From the NCBI GenBank assembly GCA_003508835.1, contig PUFA01000286.1:1054001-1118000 (forward strand): DNA of 64,000 nt, written 5' to 3'. Positions within the stretch are counted from its first letter, which is position 1; each line of letters begins with the position of its first letter. Both the position numbers and the translations under genes were made by a program. Below, piece after piece: positions 1 to 12,679 of the stretch. This stretch comes from Eonycteris spelaea. Its lineage: Eukaryota; Chordata; Mammalia; Chiroptera; Pteropodidae. The notes below the pieces were generated by a model. The model saw only the letters and a list, made by a program, of their open reading frames with translations, had not been told where the DNA came from and ran no database searches.

Positions 1-190
1 ATTAATGTCCTTTATAAGAAGCAGATCTTTCTCTCTTTCTCTCTCTCAGCACAAGTACCAAAGAAAGGTTTTATAAGCATACAGCAAGAAGGCTTTTGAC
101 TATATGCCAGGAAGAGGGCTCTTACCAATAACTTGATCCTGGACTTCCAGCTTCCAGAACCACAAGGAATATTTATTTCTGTCTAAGTTT
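1..190. repeat. LTR-like dispersed repeat fragment, cut by window edge
   Basis: The stretch ending with 'cttgatcctggacttccag' and 'cttccagaac' resembles a widely dispersed mammalian repeat that I associate with MaLR-type LTRs. The same words occur in reverse orientation at 58715-58850. It starts before the window. The family name and orientation are uncertain. Confidence 0.4.
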
Positions 191-649
191 GTGATATTTA
201 GTTCTAGAATCCCAAGCTAACCAAGACAGTGTTGATTATATATTTATTCTACACTCTAATCTATACTGGCCATTTTTTTTCCCCAAATAAGTTATTCAGA
301 AAAATCCCACATATGGGATTTTAATTTAATACCTTGAGTACCTAGGTTTTGGCCCCTCCTACACACTAAACCCATGGAGGATTGATTAAGCAAGCCAGGA
401 CTTCTTGCTGGAGTGAGTAGGTTTGAATTACAAATAAAAGAGAAAGCTGGGTGTTCAGAGCTGGTCCTTAGCTCTGAAATCCACTCCTACACTTGGTCTG
501 ACAGGATAACAGGCCCAGCACCAAGTATGGTCCTCTTTTGACTTAACTTCTTATAGAAATGTGTGGTCTGTGGGAGAAAAACTAGAAAAAGAGAGTTGAA
601 GAAAGGCCCTCTTGGTAGACTTTCCAGTTAACATTATTTTTCAACTCAT

Positions 650-654
650 TATAT

Positions 655-709
<55 letters not shown>

Positions 710-716
710 CATATAT
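650..716. repeat. (TA)n microsatellite with TACA units
   Basis: A run of alternating TA, entered through three TACA units and leaving through 'agcatatatatat'. A 66-codon Ile/Tyr-rich minus frame through it is an artefact of the dinucleotide repeat. Confidence 0.95.
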
Positions 717-828
717 ATATGTTAGAAGCTCATATTTAGACTGCAGTGAAGAAGCATAACTTTTTAAGTGTAAAAATCTCAAAAAGAGACATTATTATTA
801 TTGTATTATCTTTAAAAAATATTAGCTA

Positions 829-3277
829 GAGAATGGGCGAAATGATGTAGAAGATAGAGGCTTTATTCATTCCCTCTTATGACCATATTGAAGGTGTGAT
901 GGAAACATGGAGCAAACAGCAAGCAGAGTCACCTGGGAGTCTAGATGAACAGAGCACTACAACTAGGGAGAGACTTAAGAAATCACCCAGCAACAGCAGA
1001 AGGTAGTAGGGGGCAAAGATGTGAGGCTGCCCAGTCTTCAGTGGCTGAGTGAGACAGAGGCTATGGCAGTGGCAAACACCTCTTAAAGGGGTCATGTCAA
1101 AGAGCGGACTTTCACAATGACAGACCTACTCATTCTGAACACCTGGGCTGGCTGCTCGGGGGATACCAGGGACTTACAGGGGGACACTAAGTTGTCAGAG
1201 TGAGGGCCAGGGGTGAGGCTTTCTCCTGGGCAAAAGTGCCAGTGATATCCATTGTTCCTCTGTTGAGCCCTCCCCTCTCCCAGCGTGTGGAGGCAGCACC
1301 ACCATAGCTGAGATGTCATCAAACTGGATAACAGAGAATGCTTCACCCAGAGGATTCCCTGAATCTCTGATTCTCCCAAATCTTGGCCTTACCCAAGCCA
1401 CATCCAGTTTTGTTCTCGGTGAGTCCTGTGTCCCTTGCTGAGCAGCTCCAAGACCCATAAAAGTGCCAGCTGACCTCGGTTTCTGGAGTGGCCTCTTGAG
1501 GCAACTATAAGCACAATATCTGTGGATTGCTTGCTGAATCTTAAGAGGTGGCTCCAGAGGCAAACAGGCTGGGGCTGAACTTGGCCTGCACCTGAACCCG
1601 TCTTAGGACTCTGCTGCTGGACACCTATCACACAAAGCCACACTAATAAGACCTGGAGACTTAGGAGCTTTGCTTAGTACATAGAAATATCCACAGAAAG
1701 GCAGTCAAAATGGGAATACAAAGAAACAGAAACCATGTGAAAAATAGAAGGGAACTCCAGGAATAATGGAGTCAAGCAATCTAACAGATGCAGAATTCAA
1801 AATACTGGTTATAAAGATGCTCAATGAATTTAGGAGAAGAGTAGATAACTCAGTGAGAACTTTAACGGAGATAAAGAACATAAAAATGGAAATGGAGATT
1901 ATAAGATGGAATTAGTCAGAAATGAAAAACACATTATCTGAGATGAAGAGTAAGTTAAAAGGAATTAACACAGTGAAAGAAGAAAAGAATTAAACCACTC
2001 ATAAAGAGGACAGGGAAGCCAAGGACACCCACTCAGAAAGGCAAGAAAAAAGCCAATAATATCATAATAATTTAGGGAACCTATGGGACAAAATTAATTG
2101 CAAAATTGTCTGTGTCATAGGGGTATCTGAAGAAGAGGAACAACAAGAAATTGAAAAACTATTTGAAGAAATAATGATGGAAAACCGCCCTAACCTAATG
2201 AAGGAAATAGACATATAACTCTCAGGAAGCTCAGAGTCCCAGGAAAGATGAACCCAAAGAGGCCCATGCCAAGACACAACATGATTAAAATGCCAAAGCT
2301 TAAATATTAAGAAATAATCTTAAAAGCAACACAAAAAAGCAGTTAGTTACCTACAAGGGAGCACCCATAAGACTGACAGTTGATTTCTCAAAAGAAACTT
2401 CGCAGGACAGAAGGGATTGGTGGGAAATATTCAGCATGATAAAAACCCAAGATCTACAACCAAGAATGCTTTATTCAGCAAAGTTATCATTTAGAGTCCA
2501 AGGATAGAAAAGAATTTCCCAGACAATAATAAGCTGAAAGAATTCATCAACACCAAGCCAGTATTATAGGAAATGTTGGAGGGACTTCTTTAAGAAGAAA
2601 AAACGGGTATCAAAAACAGGAATGAAGAATGGTAATAACTACACATCTATCAACAAGTACCTCAAATGGAAAATAATTAAGTGCTCCAGCCAAAAGATAG
2701 GGTGGCTGAATGGATAAGAACACAAGACCTTACATATGCTGCCTATAAGAGACTCACTTCAGAGTTAAAGACACACACAGACTAAAAGGAAGGGGATGGA
2801 AAATGATCTTGATGGACCTAGAGGGTACTGCACTGAGTGAAGTTATTCAGATAGAGAAAGACAAATATCACATAATTTCACATACTTGTAGAATAAACAA
2901 CAAAATAATAAAAATGGAGACAAACTCATAGATACCGAGAACATTTTGAGGGCTATTAGATAGGAGGAGTTTTGGGTGGATGGTAAAAAAGGGTAAAGGG
3001 ATTAGGAAGTGCAAATAGATAGTTACAAAATAGTCATAGAGATATAAAGTGTAGCATAAGAAAAATAGTCAACGATGTAATAAATATGTAAGGGGGGAGA
3101 AGGGTACTAGATTTAGTAAGGTGATCACTTTTTAAGTTATATAGATCTCTAATCTATGCTGTACAATTGAAACTAATATATTATAGTATGCCAACTATAA
3201 CTGAAACAACTCATTGAATTGTACAAGTAAATATAAGCAAATAATTGTGTATTATATTTCAATAAAGCTGGAAAAAT
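829..3277 (+). mobile_element. HAL1-like (half-L1) retroelement, near full length, dead
   Basis: A 2.45 kb plus-strand element bounded by a candidate 9-base duplication, 'tattagcta' at 820-828 and 'tattatcta' at 3278-3286. In order it has an L1-type 5' untranslated region (about 830-1650), a decayed ORF1 (about 1700-2620), about 100 bases matching the start of the L1 ORF2 endonuclease (about 2700-2800), and then directly the L1 3' end (about 2812-3277) with an A-rich tail. Most of ORF2 is absent. In the long L1 at 37772-48965 the same endonuclease and 3' boxes lie 4 kb apart. Size and structure match HAL1, the known family of L1 derivatives lacking ORF2. All frames carry stops. Confidence 0.75.
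1700..2620 (+). pseudogene. L1/HAL1 ORF1 remnant
   Basis: Decayed coding sequence for the L1 ORF1 RNA-binding protein. Recognisable parts are a coiled-coil region rich in Glu and Lys codons ('gaatttaggagaagagtaga' area, 1830-1990), the central RNA-recognition segment (about 2090-2200, 'gaagaagaggaacaacaaga'), and the C-terminal segment (about 2380-2570, 'aagttatcatttagagtcca'). The frame is broken by stops and indels. It belongs to the element at 829-3277 and is not host coding sequence. Confidence 0.6.
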
Positions 3278-3299
3278 TATTATCTAATATGTATGGGAT

Positions 3300-3540
3300 C
3301 CTTATTATTTGCTAAGCCCTATATCAAACACTCTACATATATCAGGTAGTATTAGCCTTGCAATGACCCTTTCAGTTAAGTACTATTATGATTGTCATTT
3401 TACCTCTGATGACACGAAGTACACAAAGGTTAAGTAACCAAAGTTTAGACTAGTAGGTGGTGGTGCTGGTATATGAACCCAAAAAGTCAGTCTCATGGCC
3501 CAAGCTCATAGCCATTATGCTCTACTCCTATAAAAATACT
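3300..3540 (-). repeat. MIR SINE, long copy
   Basis: The antisense of the MIR consensus is clear: 'ctctacatatatcaggtagt', then a run like 'attgtcattttacctctgatg', then 'aaaggttaagtaac' and 'atatgaacccaaaaagtcag'. It keeps the core and much of the tRNA-related end. MIR is an ancient mammalian tRNA-derived SINE. Confidence 0.8.
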
Positions 3541-3545
3541 TAAGA

Positions 3546-4400
3546 CAGCAGGGAGCATCACTCAAGCCAGAGAAAAAAAAAGGCTAAATTGGGATTATAA
3601 AAGAGATTTAAAATACTGCTGAAACAGAGAGATGTAAGGTATAGCAGAAGAAAAATGGAAGATAGAAACAAATTATTTAAAAATTCTTAAAGATCCAATG
3701 TGGTTGTAAGAGTTGTATATTTATAGATTATATATACATATAATTTTTATATATAAAATTATAAAAGTATGTCAAAGTATATCATATATAATATACATAT
3801 TAATAAAATAAAATAATTAGGCAAAAGTATATATGTATAATGTACACATTAGTATGTATACAAATATAATACCTGTATAATATAACATTAAAAATATGCT
3901 ATGTCAAATCGCATGAGTACATTAGATTGAAATTGCAGCAGTCTCTGAGAAAGTGTTCATTGAGAGACAAAGCAAGAGCTATAGTATAGAAATAGTAAAT
4001 AGAGACACATGGGAAAAAGTGACTGGAGGGTCATCCTCTCAAACATTAACAGTGGTCATTTGCTCATGTTAGGACTACAAGTGACTTTTATTTCTTTAAA
4101 TCTTTCTAACTTTTGACAGCGAACCTGTGTTACTTTTATATTTTCAGATTGGCATATCTTTATTTTGAAAGATAAAGTTGAATAAAGTGAATTGATTCTT
4201 TATTAGTCAATGTGACTACATCATAAAAATAAAGATTTAACTGTGCTGTATCTTAGGCAAAAAAATAACTTGTTTTCAGAAATAAAGTAGTTGTAACTAC
4301 ATTTGAAAATGAATGTTCATATTGTCCTTTTCTCAATTACACTGAACAGATTAAAAAAAAAAAGACCCTGCTAAAAATCTGATAGAACAAAATACCTTCT
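3546..4400. other. Unique AT-rich intron sequence
   Basis: Nothing coding is visible. About 3720-3900 is a diffuse TA-rich patch made of 'tatata' and 'ataata' words rather than a regular repeat. The rest looks like ordinary non-repetitive intron. Confidence 0.6.
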
Positions 4401-4402
4401 AA

Positions 4403-4427
4403 TTTTTTTTTTTTTTTTTTTTTTTTT
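4403..4427. repeat. Poly-T tract
   Basis: Twenty-five consecutive T. The words 'atagaacaaa' occur shortly before (4382-4391) and again just after it, but no inserted element body can be recognised beside the tract. Confidence 0.9.
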
Positions 4428-4589
4428 GCTAGAATAGAACAAAGAAGGGAAAGAAAATGCAGTGCATGAATAAAGGTACTGAGAGTTCGTCTTTAAAAAG
4501 TTCGATGCATTCAAAAACAACTGGAGGATATTCTGGTCCACCTTCAGGCTACTGCGGTGTTCTTAGACTATCCAACAAGTGGTACTGAA

Positions 4590-4720
4590 TGCAGACTCTG
4601 CCACTGATACAGTTTGAACTTGGACAGCTCTCTTATATCTCCATGGTTTGTTTTTTCACATTGAAACAAATGTAGTAATAGTGGCTAATTTCAACAGGGA
4701 CTTCAAAAAGAAACAAATGA
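4590..4720 (+). repeat. MIR-like fragment
   Basis: The order of words 'gactctgccactgatac', 'gaacttggacagctctctta' and 'tcacattgaaacaaatgtag' follows the sense MIR consensus, but divergence is high. Confidence 0.4.
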
Positions 4721-5085
4721 GAATAATGAAATCATGTTCGGATAACATGATAATCAGTGTTACAAGTTCACATTAGGACTTGTAACCAAGATCGTTCTTT
4801 AGCACTAGACAAACATGTTGGTTAGAGTGAATCCTTTGGTAATCTTTATATCTTTAAATATATTCATTTTGTGAATGTAGAAACTTTCAGAGTTTTACAT
4901 CACTAAAATAGTTTTATTTTGCATCACTTTTTTTTTTTTCAATCTACCTTTGGTGCCAGAAACTATGCGCTGTACTTTTAACAAGGGTTTTTTATTTGTT
5001 TTAAACAAAATTATTTTTCTCTTCAGACAATAACCCACACTTCAAAATAAAACTGACACAATGAAGTTGAAGCTCTTGCATGCTT

Positions 5086-7064
5086 ATTTTTTTAAATTTT
5101 CTTTTTCAATTAAAGTTGACATTTAATATTATTTTATATTAATTTCAGATGGACAGTATAGTGGTTTGATATTTATATAATGTATGAAGATATCCGATTA
5201 ATCTAGTACCACCACCTGGCACTATAGGTAGTTATTACAATATTATTGACTATATTCCTTATGTTGTATTTCACATCCCTGTGACTATTTTGTAACCACC
5301 AATTTGTACTTCTTAATCTCTTTACCTTTTTCACTCAGGCCCACAGAACGTCTCCCATCTAGACATCACCAGTTTGTTCTCTGTTTCTATGAGTCTGTTT
5401 TTGTTTTGCTTCATTTACTGTGTTCCACAGATTCCACATATAAATGAAAGCATATGGTATTTATCTTTCTCTGTCTGACTTAGTTCACTTAGCATTATAC
5501 CCCATAGGTCCATCCATTTTGTTGCAAATGCTATATTTCATATATTATGGCTGAGTAATATTTCATTGTATGCATGTGCCATTTCTTCTTTATCCAATTG
5601 ATGGGTGCTTAGGTTGCTTTCATATCTTGGCTATTGTAAATAGTGCTGCAGTGAACATAGGGGTACATATATCTTTTGGAATCAGTGTTTTGATTTTCTT
5701 TGGATAAATAGCCACAAGTGTAATTCCTGGGTCATAAGGTAGTTCTATTTTTAATTTTTGGAGAAACCTCCTGTTTTCCATAGTGACTATATCAATTGGT
5801 AATCCCATCAACAGTGCATGAGGGTTCCCTTTTCTTCACATCCTCACCAATACTTGTTTTCTGATTTATTGATGATAGCTATTCTGACAGGTGTGAGATG
5901 ATATCTCACTGTGGTTTTAATTTGCATTTCTCTGATGATTAGTAATGTTGAATACCGTTTCATATATCTATTGGACATCTCTATGTCCTCTTTGGAGAAA
6001 TAACTATTCAGGTCTTCTGTCTATTTTTTAATTGAATTCCTTATTTTTATTGGTGTTGAGTTGTATGTCCTCTTTATAAATTTTGAATATTAACCCCTTT
6101 TCAGATGTATGAAAGGCAAATATCTTCTCTCATTTAGTAGGTGTCTTTTCATCTTGTTAATTTTTTGTTTGCTTGTTTTTGCTGTGCAAAAATTATTTAG
6201 TTTCATGTAGTCCCGTTTGTTGATTTTTTTTTCTTTTGTTTTCTAAGAGCAATTTCAGAGAGTTTACTGCCTATGTTTTCTTCCAGGAGTTTTATGGTTT
6301 TGGGTCTTACATTTAAGTTTTTCATTCATTTTGAGTTAATTCTTATAAGTGTAAGAAGGTAGTCCATTTTTTTTTTTTTTGCATATATCTGATCATTTTT
6401 TCCCAACAACATTTATTGAAGAGACTGTCTTTACCCCACTGTCATAGATTAAGTGACCATATAGGAGTGGATTGATTTCTGGGCTTCTATTCTGTACTGT
6501 TGATCCATGTGTCTGTTTTTATGCCAGTACCATGCTGTTTTGATTACTATGGCCCTGCACTATAGTTTGATATCAGATAACATAATACATCCAACTTTGT
6601 TTTTATTTCTCAGATCGCCGTGAATATTCAGGATCTTTATGTTTTCATATAAATTTTTGGATTATTTGTCTTAGATCTGTGAAAAATGTCATTGCTATTT
6701 TGATATCGATCACACTGAATCTATAGATTGCCTTCAGTAGTATGTACATTTTGACGATGTTAAGTCTTCCTATCTATAAATTTGGCATATGCTTCCATTT
6801 ATTTGTATCTTCTTCAATTTCTTTATTCAATAACTCATATTTTCTGAGTATAGGTCTTTTATCCCTCTGGTTAAATTGATTCCTAGGTATTTTATTGTTT
6901 TTGATGCAATTATAAATGGAATTGTTTTCTTAATTTCTCTTTCTGATAGTTCCTCATTGGTGTATAAAAATGCAACCAACTTCTCAATATGAACTTCATA
7001 TCCTGCTGCTTTACTGAATTCATTTTTAAGTTCCAATAGTGTTTTAGTGGGATCTTTAGGATTT
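5086..7064 (-). mobile_element. L1 LINE, 5'-truncated antisense copy
   Basis: About 2 kb of L1 in reverse orientation. It begins on the left with the T-rich complement of the L1 tail and 3' untranslated region. It continues through the complement of the ORF2 C-terminal part and stops soon after the reverse-transcriptase domain. Short ORF2 pieces stay open at 5620-5811 and 6827-7036. The second contains the typical 'AFLYTNEE' and 'IKYLGINLTR' words of L1 ORF2. Stops and frameshifts make it inactive. Reverse transcription that ended early explains the missing 5' two thirds. No convincing target-site duplication was found. Confidence 0.88.
5620..7036 (-). pseudogene. L1 ORF2 C-terminal remnant
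   Basis: Two open pieces of the L1 ORF2 polyprotein, at 6827-7036 (just downstream of the reverse-transcriptase catalytic motif) and 5620-5811 (C-terminal domain, beginning near 'GLPIDIVTMENRRFLQ'), are separated by frameshifts and stops. This is transposon coding debris with no host function visible. Confidence 0.75.
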
Positions 7065-7740
7065 GCTTCACTCAGAACATAGAAGTCTTTCTTTAGTTTG
7101 TATCAAATAAAGTTAGGGTTATTGAGATGTAAGTTCTACTTTCCTCTAGAATACAATGTTTAGTCTATACTGAATATTATATAGTATTAACCTAATCTGG
7201 CCCCACCAAAAATGACTACAGAGATCAAATATTTAATATACTAGTTCATACCTATATTTTGGTATCATAAAACTATCAGAATGAGCCTGTTTTAATCAGA
7301 AATCTGCAAGATACTTCAACTGTACAAACTAAATAATTACATAAAATATTCTCAAGTTTTAGATATCTATACCAGGTATCAGTACTCAAACACCTATAGC
7401 TGAGGTTACGTTCTCCTAGGAATGTATATAAAACTCAATTTACTCTGATTAGAAATTACACAGAGTAAAAAAGCAATGAGACCTTTATAGCAAATAAGAA
7501 GTTTTAGCTCTTACATATTTTAGTTATAAAAGGAATAAAAATGTTTAATATTAATTAATATCTATATACTCCCAAAACTGAGGAGAGATGATATAATTTC
7601 TGACAGTTGACGAAACTAATATATAGGAAGAGAAGGATCTTTATGCTAGGTTAGATACTTCTCCATGGGTATGGATTTTCCCCTTCTCACAGCATATTTC
7701 ACTCTGTATTGCTAGTTGTAACAATTTAGTGCAAGGTAAT
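7065..7740. other. Unique intron sequence
   Basis: AT-rich, without a recognisable repeat, RNA gene or exon. Confidence 0.55.
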
Positions 7741-7744
7741 CATC

Positions 7745-7862
7745 TACTTATCTGACCCTTTATGCTTAGTGTTCCTTCTTTCTTCTAGCACTTACATCCA
7801 TAGCTCTTAGCAGAATTCCTGGCATCTAGCAGATTCCCAATAAACATTTATTGAACATACAG
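7745..7862 (+). repeat. L2/MIR-type 3' end
   Basis: 'cctggcatctagcagattc' followed by 'caataaacatttattgaa' is the hallmark tail shared by L2 LINEs and MIR-family SINEs. The part upstream is weakly L2-like. Confidence 0.6.
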
Positions 7863-8059
7863 ATACATTATGCAAGGGCTGAATTGGTTTTGATTATTTT
7901 CCTAGAATGCTTGGTTTTATTCACCTATACTAACACGTTTGGGCTTGATATATAAAGACAAAAGATAATAGAATAAAAAGAGAAGACATTACTTTGTCAT
8001 TCTTTTTTTTCTATATATATAGAAAAATAGATAAAGTTTGTGTGGCAAAATATACGAAT

Positions 8060-8225
8060 TAATTATGATTTGGCTTTGGCATCTATCAGCTGGGGGACTT
8101 TAGAGAAGTAAATTCTGTGAAACTCAGAGATCTCATTTGTAAATTGATATAGAAATTGCATCCTTGTAAACATAAAGCTTAAATGAGATAAGATTGTGAA
8201 GCTCCTAATAGATAGTCATTATAAT
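8060..8225 (+). repeat. MIR SINE fragment
   Basis: Sense MIR words occur in order: 'ggactttagagaagtaaatt', 'ctcatttgtaaattgatat', 'taaatgagataagattgtga'. These match the 'cctcatctgtaaaatgggg' and 'aaatgag' landmarks. Confidence 0.6.
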
Positions 8226-8239
8226 ACTAATGTCTATTA

Positions 8240-11200
8240 TATATGAGTACCCACTATGATACTTGGCTTATGGAATAACCAAGGACTTCTTGGTGTAGAT
8301 GGAAAAGGGGCACTTAATAAATCTAACCAAAAGTAACCTCACAGGCAGATTCAATCATCAATTCCTAACTGGACAGGTCCTCATAGGTTGAATAGTCATA
8401 CCCCAGACATATAACTTTTTAAATAAGTTTTATCTTTGCCTTCAGCAAGCCCTGTCCATTGTTTCTGTACATTTGGGTTAATATACCTATAAATGCCTCT
8501 TTTCAGACCCCTCAGAAACCTAACCACCCTCAAGAGAGTACATAGTCTTAACTATATGTAATCCAATCCCCACCTTGCTTTCTCCCACCTTCATGTAATC
8601 TTTCCTGTATTGCCTTCTTAATTCCAAATGTGTAGAAGAAACTTCAAAACTGTCTTTCCTTGCAGAATTTGAGATCTTGCTTCCTGGCATTGTTGTCACT
8701 TTGGCTCAAATGAATACTTATAAAAATTCTCTACAAGTTTATACATTTCTTATGTCATCATTTATTTGACGTAGGTGGCAGGATTCTGAAGAAGTCTATC
8801 TGGGACCACCCTGAAGGCCTGGACCCATTGCTAGGTACCAGCAGGGGCCCATTATATCCCACCAGTTTTCTGCTTCATTTTGAGCGAACTTGGGTAAGTT
8901 TTATCTCAGAATCCCATACCACCTTGCTTTAAGGGTCAGGTCCTGACTTTATTTGAGCTGCTCCTAGAAAATTCTTGAGGTGGATAAATGTTGAGATAAC
9001 TTGAAGGAAAGGAGAGAAAAATGGTTTGCCACTTTTAATTTCTGCTTTTTATTTGATTGCTTACTGAGACTCTGAACAAATCTTGCTGGTTAAATGAGAA
9101 ACTGAACTCTCTATAGCTCCAAAGAGGAAGGGCACTTGTTTCCCTAACCTGAATCTCAAGTACTTTTGTGTGACTAAGAATCTTTATGAGGCTGACTGAG
9201 GAAAAATTTCCTCCATAGTATGAAGCAGTCCTATGGGAATATCCATCACATTTGGTTCATCTGGAGACATGCATGTAAGGGCTTTTAGGGTTTTTCCTAA
9301 AAGTTTCCTCAGACTCTGCATATTTAAAATGAAAAACTAAAATTAACATAGGAAATCATGTCATGATGAGGATCCTTTGATAATTCTAAAATAATATTTT
9401 GCTTGGACAATTAGAAAAAGACTGCTATAAAATTAGGCTGAAGGAATGGAAAACATATTTACTTGGTCTCTCAAAGCTTAAAAAAAGGGTTTAGATAAAT
9501 GGATCAACCTATGATGCCATTTAGATGTCAACCCAATTCTTCAAGGAATTAAAAACTGTCCTTATTTTTAAAAGGAGAAGGTCATTTAACATTTGACTTG
9601 TCAAGGACAGATATTAAATGTAAATAAACGCTCCCAAATGAAATTTGGATACACCAACTTTTATAAGTAGTGAATTTTTCTCATGGTTAAACGATCTCTT
9701 GTTTTGTGTCTGTCTGAGTATGTCTATATACGTATGCTGTACACGTGAGAGATCAGTTTCTACCTCCAGATGGTATTTTTAACATTAATTTAAAGGTAAG
9801 CACTTGTAAGGATTGGATATTCTAACATTCTCAGAAGTATAGAAACTAATTCAAATGCTTTTCAAGTTCATGTTCTAAAATTAATCCTTTGTAAGTAAGT
9901 CTGTGTAAGTTTGTTGGTTTAAGTATAACAGACATGTCTTTCAAGTTATTGATATTAAATATAATATTATATTTTATCCAGGTTTTACAAAAATAAATCC
10001 ATGTTAATAATTGACTTTGATGTCTATGAAAGATGTTTCTAGAGGTTATAAAATGTCCAAGCTAAAGAATACTAATTTCTTACTTCTTAGTTTCATTAGA
10101 AATTGAGGTTTAAAGGATCAAAATCTCAATATATGTAGAATAAGTTTATGGTTTCAGATGGTTCCTGGTACACCTCAAAATATTTTTCATGTAAATTGCA
10201 TGGAAGCATTGTAAAATAAATGAGAAAAACTTCTAGTGTATGTATTATATGGGTAAACAATGAATATAAATTAAATGAATAGTCAGGACAATGGAAAACC
10301 CTGGAAAACCATTTTTTTTTCATTTCTTCATGTATCATAGTATATTTAAGCTGAAATTAAACTAGATGAAAAAGCTCATAAGCTGATATGACTAAAAAGA
10401 GACATATATAAGAAAATGTGGAATAGGTTACTCCTTCTTTTCACAGTGAGCTCTCAGGAGATGAAGATTTTAAAAATCATTGACTACCATCTGGAGATTT
10501 GTTTATTGGAACTGACATAAAATAGAAGTCACTCTCTCCAACATCTGTGGAAGGGACTTATCAGATGTTACTAATCCAAGTGCAGCTACACTTAAAGGGT
10601 TTAAGTCATGGATTCATATTTCTTATCTAAAAACGGCATTCAACAATGAATGCACACCTCCTTCATCTTTGATCTTCACTCACCTTTGCCTAAAATGGGC
10701 ATTAAAACTCCCTTAGGAAGAGAAGCCACGAAAATCAGGTAGACAGCTATCCCAAGACATCAACAAGGGCTGTATACCTACAGACTGATGCTAAATTCAG
10801 AGGCCATTTTGACTGTCTTTACCTGTCTGCTAATGATATTAGCCATAATTGTTATACTTGTTTAGGTTTTTCTATACAATCTAACTGTTAATGATTACTG
10901 AAGATATATAAGATAACTGTTTTAATACTCTTTGTATAGCTTATGTAACTGTTATACCTGGATGTTCACCCAGCAGCCCCAAACATTCTAAGGCATGGGA
11001 GATGACAAAGAAAGTTAACATCTCCGCTAAGCAGTCTGTTCTCTTCTTATTCTAGTTTTTCTCTTTATACCATAGGCTTTAATTTATGAGGAAATTGAAT
11101 TTATTTATATATTGAATAAATGACTGAGCCCATTTGTCTAGGAAATTATTAATATCCATAATCATGGCAGAATGGTGCATTCCTTCTATGACCCCACAGC

Positions 11201-12015
11201 ATTTTGTTGAGTTGTAAGAAAAGCCCCTTCTCAGTCCTCCATGCAACAACATATATCTGTTCCAGACTAAAATGTAGGCTTCCAAGCCCTTTCTGACATT
11301 TAGCCTGTGCTTGGATGGTCTCTCCTATGTTGGCAGCAGCAAATAGCAGGATAGCTGCAAGAGCTACATGTGGCTGTTCAAGGATTTAGTTCCATACAAT
11401 TCACAATTTCCCAGGACATTCAGGGACAAGGATTGGTTACACTTGCACCAGGCTTTCGTTAGTGTCTGCTCATTGAAGTAGGCTGTGCTATTGCACAAAT
11501 GATGTGGAAAACATGATGACTGAACTCACTCATTAAAGGGAGGTCAATACTATTGATTATAGAGTCATGATTCCCAACTAGAGAGTCACAAATATCTGGA
11601 GGCATGAGAGGTATTACAGAGCATTCGCATGGGTACTGAGTATTCCCTCAGACTAAATAAATAAGCACATAAATGTATTATTATTTGCAGTGAATATAGA
11701 TACTTATGTATCAAATAAAATAGGCATTTAAAATCTTTAACTCACAGCTATTTAATTTTAAAAATATAACTGGATAGAGAATATTATGAGTATAATTATA
11801 ACATGTGAGAATCTTGGACATATGCCTGTATGTATATGCTTGTGTGTATGTATAGAGAGTATATGTTAAGTTTTTTTTGTCATAAAATTTGGAACCAATA
11901 TTCTAAAACTTGTCACACATGAAATTGAGAGCATCCTATAGACATCAAGTAAAATGCCTAAATGGTACATATGCTTGTATGGTAGTGAGGCAAAAAAAGA
12001 TGAATGAAAGAATAT
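8240..12015. other. Mostly unique intron sequence
   Basis: No exon or known repeat was recognised in this long stretch. The part at about 10440-11480 is less AT-rich and carries weak coding-like runs on both strands, including a hydrophobic 20-residue plus-strand run ending in a stop near 10866. I could not identify it. Confidence 0.5.
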
Positions 12016-12024
12016 ATTTAATGT

Positions 12025-12090
12025 TTTAAGCACACTGGAACATAGTTTGTGCTCAGTGAATGTCAGTTATTACTATTAGTACCAGTTATG
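12025..12090 (+). repeat. MIR/L2-type 3' end
   Basis: 'gtgctcagtgaatgtcagtt' followed by 'attactattag' matches the conserved tail of MIR and L2 elements. Confidence 0.5.
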
Positions 12091-12274
12091 GTAAGTAAAG
12101 GATTGGGAAAGTATGTACTTGTATGTCTCTATATTACTGTCGAATAAGTAAAAGCAGTTCCCATTCTAAAATAATGCAGAGTTGATTATTCCACCTTCTT
12201 GCTTCCATATCACTTTGTTCATATTTTGTTGTACCACATCACATTCTGTTGCAATCACTTATTTACATCCTTAA

Positions 12275-12440
12275 CAAGAATGCTGCAACATGAGAATAAT
12301 TAATTTTCTTATTCTGTGCATTAGGGAACTAAATCGTAATAAAAGCTCTTTGATTTGGTTAAGGTCATACAACTAGAAATGGCAGAGGTGGAAATCAAAC
12401 CCAGGTCTTGTAATTTCAAGACCAATGGTGTTCAACAAGA
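12275..12440 (-). repeat. MIR SINE fragment
   Basis: The antisense MIR order is present: 'gcattagggaacta', 'ggttaaggtcatacaacta', 'ggcagaggtggaaatcaaac', 'ccaggtcttg'. Confidence 0.6.
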
Positions 12441-12614
12441 TGTGAAACATAGCAAGCATTAAAGAACACTTGTCAGTTATAGAGATGATCATGGCCTGGA
12501 ATGAAGAGGACTGAACTTCAACTAGAAAATTCTAAGACAACTTAGATGATCATAACATGAAACAAAATTAGAAAAGTTTTACTTGGTAGCCTGCAAGTCT
12601 ATAGATTATAAAAG

Positions 12615-12676
12615 GTGTGTGTATGTGTATGTGTGTAGGTGTGTGTGTGTATGTGTGTGTGTGTGTGTGTGTGTTG
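12615..12676. repeat. (GT)n microsatellite with GTAT units
   Basis: Alternating GT interrupted by GTAT and GTAG units and ending in a pure run of GT. Confidence 0.95.
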
Positions 12677-12679
12677 AAT

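Noticed and set aside
877..1643. Minus-strand frames of 72-122 codons
   Set aside because: They are antisense to the 5' untranslated region of the HAL1-like element and reflect composition only.
4382..4445. Poly-T tract flanked by 'atagaacaaa' repeats as a tail-only retroinsertion
   Set aside because: The left repeat is 11 bases away from the T run, so it does not have the layout of a target-site duplication.
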